From Azonexus sp. R2A61 (GTDB lineage Bacteria; Pseudomonadota; Gammaproteobacteria; Burkholderiales; Rhodocyclaceae): 64,000 nucleotides of DNA. The stretch is from positions 620,001 to 684,000 of the forward strand of contig NZ_JACBFO010000003.1 of the NCBI RefSeq assembly GCF_021401135.1. The letters are read 5' to 3'. How positions within the stretch are numbered: position 1 is the stretch's first letter; each line of letters opens with the position of its first letter. This document shows positions 43,610 to 50,777 of the stretch, in pieces. Both the position numbers and the translations under genes were made by a program. The notes beneath the pieces are model-generated. The model did no database searches, was not told the origin of the DNA, and was given only the letters and a program-made list of their open reading frames with translations.

Positions 43610-43748
43610 ATCCTGATTCGCCGTGCCGGCATTTACGTTCAGCCAGTTTTCCTTGCGCGGACCGCAGAAGTGCTGCTTCGCCTCGTCAGGGTCTGCGCTC
43701 GGGATCGCGAGTCGTGGGCCTCGAATCGCTTCTTCCAAGGAATTCGCG

Positions 43749-45055
43749 TCATGCCTCCAGATGGGTGACGATGTCGAGGAGATTCGCCACGCTGTCGTCA
43801 ACGCCGACAATACGCGCACGCACGTGTTGCACCTTGGCCTGACCACTGGTCGAGATTTCACGGATGCGGCCGATCTGGCATGCGATCTGCCGGGTCAGTT
43901 CGGTGTTCGCGTGGGCGACATTGCCGATTTCGGCGGTGGCTTCGGAGGTCTTCGTGGCGAGCTTGCGAACCTCGTCCGCCACGATCGCGAAACCTCGTCC
44001 GCTTTCTCCGGCCCGCGCGGCTTCTATCGAAGCGTTGAGGGATAGCAGGTTGGTTTGGTTGGCGATGCTTTGGATGGTGACGACGATTTCGTTGATGCAC
44101 TCGATCTGGTCGTCGAGTCGGGTGCTGACGGTGGTGGCTTCGTTGGAATGGCGTGCGATTTCGTCGGAAATCGCTACCACCTCGTCGAGTTGCTCCTTGG
44201 CTTCGTGCGCGATCTGCGATGTTTGACGCGAAGCGACGGTGGCAACCGTCGTCGCATCGAGTTTGGCGTTGACCCGGTTGGTGATGTCGGCGGCGAACTT
44301 GATGACCTTGTACACTCGGCCATGGGTGTCGACAATCGGGTTGTAGGTGGCTTCAACCCACACCCGCTCGCCGGCGCTGTTGATCCGCTCGAAACGATCG
44401 GCCACGAAGTGTCCGTCCGCCAGGCGCCGCCAGAAGTCCGGGTGCTCGCGGTAGAAGGTCTCGGTACAGAACATCGAGTGATGCTTGCCCTGAATCTGGG
44501 GCAACGAATATCCCATCGTGCGCAGGAAATTCTCGTTGGCGGTGAGGATCGTGCCATCGGGGGCGAATTCGATGACCGCGAGGGCGTTGTTCAGTGCGCT
44601 GAACATGGCCGTCTTTTCGAGCAGGGAACGGTGTTTTCCGTGACGTCGGCAGCGATCTTGATGATCTTGACGATCTTGCCGGCGGCATTCCTGACCGGAA
44701 AATAGGAGGCTTCAAGCCAGACGGTCTGACCGGACTTGGTGAGCCGCTCGAATGTGTTTCGATGGGGATCGCCCTGCGCGAGATCGTGCCAAAAGGCCGC
44801 GTATTCTTCCGTTGTCGTGTAGGCCGGTGGGCAAAACATGCGGTGATGATGGCCGCGGACTTCGTCGAGGGTATAACCCGTGGCAGCGAGAAAGCTGTCG
44901 TTGGCGTCGAGGATGATGCCTTCCGGCGTGAATTCGATATAGGCGAGATTTTGTCGTATGGCGTTCAACTCGTCGCGATAGCGTGCGATCTCCCGTTCCA
45001 GATCGTCGCGTAGTGTCGCCAGGGCGCGTTGGCATTGCGTTTTTCGAATGAACAT
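43749..45055 (-). pseudogene. PAS-PAS-chemoreceptor (BdlA-like), interrupted by a one-base frameshift
   Basis: Two adjacent frames make one protein of about 435 residues. The upstream piece (44591-45055) begins with a coiled-coil lead (RALATLRDDLEREIARYRDELNAIRQ) and PAS 1 (YIEFTPEGIILDANDSFLAATGYTLDEV). The downstream piece (43749-44606) has PAS 2 ([25 protein letters not shown]) and a chemoreceptor signalling tip ([29 protein letters not shown]). There is no membrane helix or HAMP. This is the layout of BdlA, a soluble regulator of biofilm dispersal in Pseudomonas. Restoring one base in the four-base T-tract at 44634-44637 (A-tract in the gene) rejoins them through [13 protein letters not shown]. 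It is a real null allele, a phase-variable tract or a sequencing error. Confidence 0.88.
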
Positions 45056-45220
45056 GACGTCTCCTCGGAATGCAACATGCCATACGATAATTCATTTTGA
45101 GTACGTTGAGCTTGTTTGCCATGTTGCCAGGCAGGCAGCTACCTCGAACTTCCGGGCGCAGGACCGAAAATGAGCCCCGGCGACGCCCGCCGTCAATGTC
45201 CGGGGAAAACCGGCCGACCT

Positions 45221-45234
45221 TGCGGTCGACCGCA
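45221..45234. repeat. Intergenic palindrome TGCGGTCGACCGCA
   Basis: A perfect 14-base copy, 22 bases after the 51-residue gene's stop. Confidence 0.75.
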
Positions 45235-45256
45235 GGATTGCCGCAAAAATGCCCGA

Positions 45257-45412
45257 TCAGCGCCGGTACCAGCCGAACCACAGCGCAACACCGACCGGCA
45301 GCGCGAGCATCAGCGTGGCGACTTCGTCCCAGGCGTTGTCGAACAACAGCCCGACCAGCAGGGCGGCGGCGCTGAGCAGGCCGAGCACGATGGGCCAGAA
45401 CCAGATTTTCAT
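45257..45412 (-). CDS. Small membrane protein downstream of PepSY (unit 7)
   Basis: A 51-residue protein with two hydrophobic helices (IWFWPIVLGLLSAAALLVGLLF and EVATLMLALPVGVALWFGWY). Its ATG overlaps the PepSY stop as ATGA, which argues that it is real and co-translated. It resembles in size and position the small DUF-type partners of PepSY proteins in unit 1, but no family was recognised. Confidence 0.72.
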   Translation of the reverse strand: MKIWFWPIVLGLLSAAALLVGLLFDNAWDEVATLMLALPVGVALWFGWYRR

Positions 45413-46530
45413 GCTTGCGCCTCCGTGGCTTCGTCGAGCAGTTCCTCGCGGCGCTTGCCGCGTTTCTTCAACCACAGGTAGAGGCCGCTGCTGAGCACGA
45501 CGATGGTCAGCAGGTCGAGCAGCGCCCAGACGATCTTCAGCGGTAGGCCGCTGTAGTCGCCGAAGTGCAGCGGCTGAGAAATCAGCAGGGCCTGCATGTA
45601 CCAGGGCATGTCGCGGCTGTCGGTCAGTTCGCCGGTCTGCGCATCGATCAGCGCCGGGCGCAAAAGACGGGAAGTGACCGGCGTGTTGCCGCGCATGAAC
45701 ACGGTGTAGTGGTGCGGGCTGGACATCAGGCTGCCGGGGAAGGCGACGAAGCGGACTTCCATGTCGGGTACGCTATGCCGGGCGGTGTCGAGGGCGGTCT
45801 GCACCGAACCGGTGGTTTCGAGCGGCGGCGCGTTGCGGTAGGGCGCGATCATCTGTGCCATCTGGTCGCCCTGCCAGATGCCGAGCAGCGGCATGACCAG
45901 CGTGTTGAGGCTGCCGGTCAGCCCGACGACCAGTGCCCAGACGACGGTGACGATGCCGATCAGGTTGTGCAGGTCCAGCCATTGCAGGCGCGTCCGGCGC
46001 CGCCGCACGGTGCCGAAGTCCAGCTTGCGCATGAAGGGATGGTAGAGGACGACGCCGGAGACGATGGCCAGCGCGAACAGCAGCCCCATGAAGCCCATGA
46101 ACAGCAGGCCGGGCAGGCCGACGAAGAGGTCGGTGTGCAGTTTGAGCATCAGGTACATGAAGCCGCGCTCGTTCGGCTCGTCGAGCACGGCGCCGGTACG
46201 GCTGTCGACGGCAACGAACCAGTAGTCGTCGGGCGGCGCGCTCATCGAGCCGGCCATGTTGGCGAGCGTGACGTGCGGGTGCTCATGGGCGTCCCAGATC
46301 AGGTAGCGGACGACCTTGTCCGGGCGATGCGCCTGCGCCGCGGCGACGATGCGGTCCATCGACAACTCCGGCGTATCCGCCGGCATGGCCGGCGCCTCGA
46401 CCTCACCGGACAGATGCTCGATCTCTTCGTGGAAAATCAGCGGCAGCCCGGTCAGGCACAGCAGCAAAAGGAACAAGGTGCAGATCAGGCTGCTCCACTT
46501 GTGGATCAGCGACCAGAGTCGGAAATTCAT
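45409..46530 (-). CDS. PepSY-domain transmembrane protein (unit 7)
   Basis: A 373-residue membrane protein: IHKWSSLICTLFLLLLCLTGLPLIFHEEIE (helix 1 with its His), a periplasmic PepSY region (about 45-120), MLKLHTDLFVGLPGLLFMGFMGLLFALAIVSGVVLYHPF, RLQWLDLHNLIGIVTVVWALVVGLTGSLNTL, and LKIVWALLDLLTIVVLSSGLYLWLKKRGKR. Paired histidines (LKLHTDLF, LDLHNLIG) suit haem ligands. It lies 72 bases after receptor 7 and is probably in the same operon as the third inner-membrane ferric-complex reductase candidate of the window. Confidence 0.87.
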   Translation of the reverse strand: MNFRLWSLIHKWSSLICTLFLLLLCLTGLPLIFHEEIEHLSGEVEAPAMPADTPELSMDRIVAAAQAHRPDKVVRYLIWDAHEHPHVTLANMAGSMSAPPDDYWFVAVDSRTGAVLDEPNERGFMYLMLKLHTDLFVGLPGLLFMGFMGLLFALAIVSGVVLYHPFMRKLDFGTVRRRRTRLQWLDLHNLIGIVTVVWALVVGLTGSLNTLVMPLLGIWQGDQMAQMIAPYRNAPPLETTGSVQTALDTARHSVPDMEVRFVAFPGSLMSSPHHYTVFMRGNTPVTSRLLRPALIDAQTGELTDSRDMPWYMQALLISQPLHFGDYSGLPLKIVWALLDLLTIVVLSSGLYLWLKKRGKRREELLDEATEAQA

Positions 46531-46602
46531 GAATGCTCCGGAAAAGATAAAGGCGGAGGAGCGATCTCCGCCGCCGTGGCTGCGGTCAACCCGCGGTTTT
46601 CG

Positions 46603-49026
46603 TTAAAAATCCACACTGCCCGAGATCAACAGCGTGCGCGGTGCGCCGAGATAGAGATACCCCTCGTTCGACGAGGCCCAGTAGTTCCGGTCGAACAGGT
46701 TCTCGATGTTGGCGCGCAAGGTCACCGGCTTGTCGCCGAGCTTGGTCCGGTAGCGGGCGCCGACGTCGAGCCGCGTCCATGACGGCAGTCGCAGCAGGTT
46801 GGCCTGATCCGCATACTGCTTGCCGGTATGGATCACGCGGGCGTTCAGGCCGAGGCCGGGAAGCAGGCTGTTGTCCCAGTCGATGCCGAGGTTGGTCTGC
46901 AGGCGGGCCACGGCCACGGCGTCCTTGCCATCGTAGGTCCCGTCGGCCGTTTTGGTCTGCTTGCCCTGCATCAGCGTCAGACCGCCGAGCAGGCGGACGT
47001 CGCGGGCCAGTTCGCCGAACACGGCGAATTCGGCGCCGCGATTGCGTTGCTCGCCGTTGACACCGTAGGTGCCGCCGGAGACGAAGGCGCTCGGGCGTTC
47101 GATCTGGAACAGGCTGAAGGTGGTGGCGAGGCGGCCCCAGTCGATCTTGGCGCCGATCTCGATCTGCTTGGTCTTGATCGGCGGAAAGATTTCGCCCGGG
47201 TTGCTCACGCCCGCCACCGGCGCGACCGGCCCCTTGGACAGCCCCTCGATGTAGTTGCCGTAGAACGACAGGTTCTTGCGCGGCTGGACAACGAGGCCGA
47301 CGACCGGCGTGATCCGAGATTCGTCGTACTTGCCGCCGGACGGATCGCCGGTCGCGAAGTTGTAGGCCTGGGTCTCGACGTTCTGGTGGCGAGCGCCGAG
47401 GGTCAGCTTGACCTTGTCGTCGAGGAAACTCAGGGTGTCGGCCAGCGCGTAGCTGGTCAGCGTCGTGTCGTTGTAGTTATTGAGCTTGATCGTGGCGCTG
47501 CCGACGTCCGGCGTCGAACTGTAGGTCGGATTGTAGAGGTTCGAGCTGCGGGCCGCCCAGAAGGTGTCGAAGTCGATCTTGGCATCCTGGACGACGCGCG
47601 ACGCATTGACCGCGACCTTGTGTCCGACCGGCCCTGTCGCGAAGCGCCAGTCGGCACCGGCCTCGTAGGCATTGTTGATGACTTGGTAGATCTGCCAGGC
47701 CGGCGAGGAGGAAAAGTCGCCGGCCGTGTTGAGCAGCGAGGGATTGCCGGTCAGCGCATTGAGTTCGTGCCGGCGGGTGCCGAGGCCGGCGTAGATCGTG
47801 ATGGCGTCGGTCAGATCATATTCGGCGCGGGCGACGATCATCTTGTCCTGGGTTTTCGAATAACCGAAACCGGGATAGGCCAGACTGGCTTCCGGTGCCT
47901 TGGGCAGGGCGGTCAGGGTTCCGGCGGCGATGAACTGGCGCACCGCGCCGTCGATGCGCTGGTTCTGGTACAGCAGGTCGAGCGAAGCGCGCAGGCGTTC
48001 GCCGCGGTAATCGAGGCCCAGCGAATAGACCTGATCGGTCTGTTCCTGGTTGTCGGTCGTCGTGTCGCCGCTGCGGTAGGCGCCGTTGAAACGCACGCCG
48101 AATTCCTTGTTTTCGCCAAAACGCCGGCCGATGTCGGCATGCACGCCGAAGATCGAATCGGACAGGTAACTGGCGCTCAGCCGGGTCAGGGCTTCCTCGC
48201 CCGCCCGCTTGGGCACGATGTTGATCGCGCCGCCGACGTTGCCGCTGGGCGGCATGCCGTTGAGCAAGGAGGATGGGCCCTTCAGCACTTCGACGCGCTC
48301 GGCCATTTCGACCGGCACGCGGTAGTAGGGCATCAACCCGTACATGCCGTTGAGCGCGACATCGCCACTGGCGACCGTGAAGCCGCGGATCGAGAAATCC
48401 TCGTTGATGTTGCTGCGCGCACTGGCCAGCCGTACCGACGGTTCGTTGACCAGCAGGTCGGACAGGCTGCGCGCCTGCTGGTCCTCGATGACCTCGGCGG
48501 TGTAGCTGGTCTGGTTGAACGGCGTTTCCATGAAATGGGTATTGCCGAGCAGGCCGAGACGACCACCCTTGGCCACCTGGCCGCCGGCGTAGGCGCGCGG
48601 CAGTTCGCTGCCGCTGTCTTCGCGCGCGGTCACGGTGACCGGTGCCAGCGAGCTTTCCCCGGGCAATTGTGCCGGCAGTTTGCGCAGGCTGTAGCGTTTG
48701 CCGCCGGTGGGCAGGGCTTCATAGCCGGTACCGGCCAGCAGTCGCGCAAAACCGCCGTCGACCGAATACGGTCCGCGCAAGCCGGCGCTGTGCAGACCGT
48801 TCAATTGTCCGCCGTCGAAGGCCAGCGTCACGCCGGCGGCGCCGGCAAAGCGGCTCAAGGTTTCGGCCAGCGGGCCGGCCGGAATGTCGTAACTGCGATT
48901 GGCCGCGACGCCGGCTTCCGGCATCGCGTTACCGGCGGCTTGCGCCGGTAGCGCGACGCTCGCGCACAGCAACATGGCCTGCATGGCGGCAACGACGGGG
49001 CGAAGAATAAACGGGGAAGGATTCAT
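46603..49026 (-). CDS. TonB-dependent siderophore receptor with signalling domain (receptor 7)
   Basis: An 807-residue receptor. The signal peptide ends LPAQAAG, and the STN domain is about 45-110 (YDIPAGPLAETLSRFAGAAGVTLAF). The plug has FNQTSYTAEVIEDQQARSLSDLLVNEPSVRLA, DFSIRGFTVASGDVALNGMYGL and AERVEVLKGPSSLLNGMPPSGNVGGAINIVPKR. The barrel ends LISGSVDF. This plug wording matches ferrichrome-type receptors such as FcuA. It is followed by a PepSY gene and a small membrane protein. The ATG at 49026 has GAGA nearby; an upstream start would place a Pro/Phe-rich tail before the signal peptide. Confidence 0.92.
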   Translation of the reverse strand: MNPSPFILRPVVAAMQAMLLCASVALPAQAAGNAMPEAGVAANRSYDIPAGPLAETLSRFAGAAGVTLAFDGGQLNGLHSAGLRGPYSVDGGFARLLAGTGYEALPTGGKRYSLRKLPAQLPGESSLAPVTVTAREDSGSELPRAYAGGQVAKGGRLGLLGNTHFMETPFNQTSYTAEVIEDQQARSLSDLLVNEPSVRLASARSNINEDFSIRGFTVASGDVALNGMYGLMPYYRVPVEMAERVEVLKGPSSLLNGMPPSGNVGGAINIVPKRAGEEALTRLSASYLSDSIFGVHADIGRRFGENKEFGVRFNGAYRSGDTTTDNQEQTDQVYSLGLDYRGERLRASLDLLYQNQRIDGAVRQFIAAGTLTALPKAPEASLAYPGFGYSKTQDKMIVARAEYDLTDAITIYAGLGTRRHELNALTGNPSLLNTAGDFSSSPAWQIYQVINNAYEAGADWRFATGPVGHKVAVNASRVVQDAKIDFDTFWAARSSNLYNPTYSSTPDVGSATIKLNNYNDTTLTSYALADTLSFLDDKVKLTLGARHQNVETQAYNFATGDPSGGKYDESRITPVVGLVVQPRKNLSFYGNYIEGLSKGPVAPVAGVSNPGEIFPPIKTKQIEIGAKIDWGRLATTFSLFQIERPSAFVSGGTYGVNGEQRNRGAEFAVFGELARDVRLLGGLTLMQGKQTKTADGTYDGKDAVAVARLQTNLGIDWDNSLLPGLGLNARVIHTGKQYADQANLLRLPSWTRLDVGARYRTKLGDKPVTLRANIENLFDRNYWASSNEGYLYLGAPRTLLISGSVDF

Positions 49027-49147
49027 GGCATCTCGTTCAGTGATGAATGGAAGGGGTATCACTGGGAGGACGGACGAGCCGGGGCAAAAATGCAAACCCG
49101 GCCCTGTTTTTTTCGGGCCGGGTGCAACGCCCCTGAAAACGGGGAAG

Positions 49148-50110
49148 TCAGCTGAGGCGCGGGACGACGCGGGCCCAGTAGCGGGTCCGGTATTCGATCT
49201 GAACCGGAAAATTCTCGGCCAGCGCGGTCAGGGCTTCGTCGGTGTTGTCGAGCGGAAAGGCGCCCGAGATGCGCAGGTCGGCAATCTCGCCTGCACAGGC
49301 CAGGTGGCCGCTGCGATAACGCGACAATTCGGCGAGCACTTCATCCAATGGCCGGTCGACGACGATCAGGCTGCCGTTTGTCCAGTCGGCGCTTCCCGGC
49401 GCGTTGACAAACGGCCGTGCCAGTCGATCGTTCTGGAAGGCCAGGCTTTGTCCGGCTTCGATGCGTTGTCGAATTTCCGACTGCGTAGCCGGCGAGACTT
49501 CGACGGCTTTTTCGAGCACGCTCACCGTGGTTTGATCGCGTTCGACGCGGACATTGAAGCGCGTACCCAGCGCAAGAATCCGTCCATGGGCGGTGTCGAC
49601 CCTGAAAGGGCGGGGCGGGGAAATCGGGTCGGGGTGCGTGGTGACCAGGATTTCCCCGGCGTGCAAGCGGAGCAGTCGCTGGTCGGCATCGAAACGGACG
49701 TCGACGGCCGTCCGCGTGTTGAGTTGTAGCAGGGAGCCGTCGGCCAGTTGCAGATCGCGCCGTTCGCCGGTCGCGGTACGCAGATCGCTCGACCATTCGC
49801 GCCAGGGCGACTGGCGATAGGCCAGCATGCCGCCGGCCCCCAGAACGGCGAACAGCGCCAGCTTGCGCAAGGCGTTGCGGCGTGCGCCCGAGGCGCCCAG
49901 CGTCGGAACGCTCAAGCGCCCCGGTACCCGGTCGAAGCGTCCGCAGACCGTTTCCACCTTGTGCCAGGCTTGGCGGTTGGCATCGCTCGCCTGCAGCCAG
50001 GTTTGCCATTCGTGTTCCAGCGATGGCGTTACCGTTGCGCCGCGCAAGCGTGCATACCAGTCGGCGGCTTCGTGGATCGAGCGGGTTTGCGGATCGAGCG
50101 GCGAGTTCAT
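49148..50110 (-). CDS. FecR-family anti-sigma/signal transducer (unit 7)
   Basis: A 320-residue protein. The cytoplasmic domain is SIHEAADWYARLRGATVTPSLEHEWQTWLQASDANRQAW, with a helix at about 82-98. The FecR domain is LQLADGSLLQLNTRTAVDVRFD, RLHAGEILVTTHPD and ILALGTRFNVRVERD, and the C-terminus is LRISGAFPLDNTDEALTALAENF. The ATG overlaps the sigma 7 TGA. Confidence 0.92.
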   Translation of the reverse strand: MNSPLDPQTRSIHEAADWYARLRGATVTPSLEHEWQTWLQASDANRQAWHKVETVCGRFDRVPGRLSVPTLGASGARRNALRKLALFAVLGAGGMLAYRQSPWREWSSDLRTATGERRDLQLADGSLLQLNTRTAVDVRFDADQRLLRLHAGEILVTTHPDPISPPRPFRVDTAHGRILALGTRFNVRVERDQTTVSVLEKAVEVSPATQSEIRQRIEAGQSLAFQNDRLARPFVNAPGSADWTNGSLIVVDRPLDEVLAELSRYRSGHLACAGEIADLRISGAFPLDNTDEALTALAENFPVQIEYRTRYWARVVPRLS

Positions 50111-50598
50111 GGCAAGGCCAGGCAGCAATGCGCCATCGCCCTGGCCACATGGTTGTTGACCGAGCGGAGCGAGATATTCAGCCGGGCGGCGATTTCGGCA
50201 TAGCCGAGGTTGTCGCACTGGGCCAGCAGAAAGGCTTGCTTGACCTTGGGACCGAGCCCGTCGAGCAGCCGGTCCAGTTCGAGCAGTGCTGCCTTGAACA
50301 GCGCCGATTCCTCGGCCGACGGCCATTCGTTTTCCGGCAACGCGGCCAGCGCCTCGAGATAACTGCGTTCGAGTTGCTGGCGACGGAAAAAATCGACGGT
50401 CAAACGGTTGGCGATCGTCGCCAGGTAGGCGCGGGGTTCGCGAATTTGCGCTTCGGCCCGGCCGAGCATGACCTTGATGAACGTGTCCTGCATCAGGTCG
50501 GCCGCCTGTTCGGGGCATCCGACCTTGCGGCGCAGCCAGCTTTTCAGCCAGGCGTGGTGGTCGGCATAGAGTTCGGCAACGGGCGGGGCGGCAGACAT
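50107..50598 (-). CDS. ECF sigma factor, FecI-like (sigma 7)
   Basis: A 163-residue factor: ELYADHHAWLKSWLRRKVGCPEQAADLMQDTFIKVM and, in region 4, LGPKVKQAFLLAQCDNLGYAEIAARLNISLRSVNNHVARAM. Here the start is ATG, in the same place as the GTG of sigma 4, 5 and 6 and with GGAG six bases upstream. Confidence 0.92.
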   Translation of the reverse strand: MSAAPPVAELYADHHAWLKSWLRRKVGCPEQAADLMQDTFIKVMLGRAEAQIREPRAYLATIANRLTVDFFRRQQLERSYLEALAALPENEWPSAEESALFKAALLELDRLLDGLGPKVKQAFLLAQCDNLGYAEIAARLNISLRSVNNHVARAMAHCCLALP

Positions 50599-50626
50599 GG
50601 GGGACTCCGGCTACGGCATGGTGCGT

Positions 50627-50699
50627 TGGCTGGCTACCCGGAGGATGGCTGGCTATCGAGAATGGTTCCTATTTTCTCGGTGCGATGCGTTGGCGTCAA
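50627..50699 (-). promoter_or_regulatory. Iron-regulated promoter and leader repeats of sigma 7
   Basis: Minus strand: -35 TTGACG (50694-50699), 17 bp spacer, -10 GAAAAT (50671-50676). The Fur-box-like GAGAATGGTTCCTATT (50658-50673, plus-strand reading) is slightly degenerate. TGGCTGGCTA is at 50627-50636 and 50646-50655. Confidence 0.78.
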
Positions 50700-50724
50700 T
50701 CGTCTTGCGCGTCGGCGCGGAAAA

Positions 50725-50751
50725 TTGCGGTCAACGACCGGTTGACCGCAA
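50725..50751. repeat. Variant palindrome with GTCAAC/GTTGAC arms
   Basis: The eleven-base arms TTGCGGTCAAC and GTTGACCGCAA surround GACCG. This is a compensated variant of the dispersed element, since both arms changed together, between receptor 8 and the sigma 7 promoter. Confidence 0.7.
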
Positions 50752-50777
50752 AAATGCCGCCGGGCGTCCCTCTGTTG

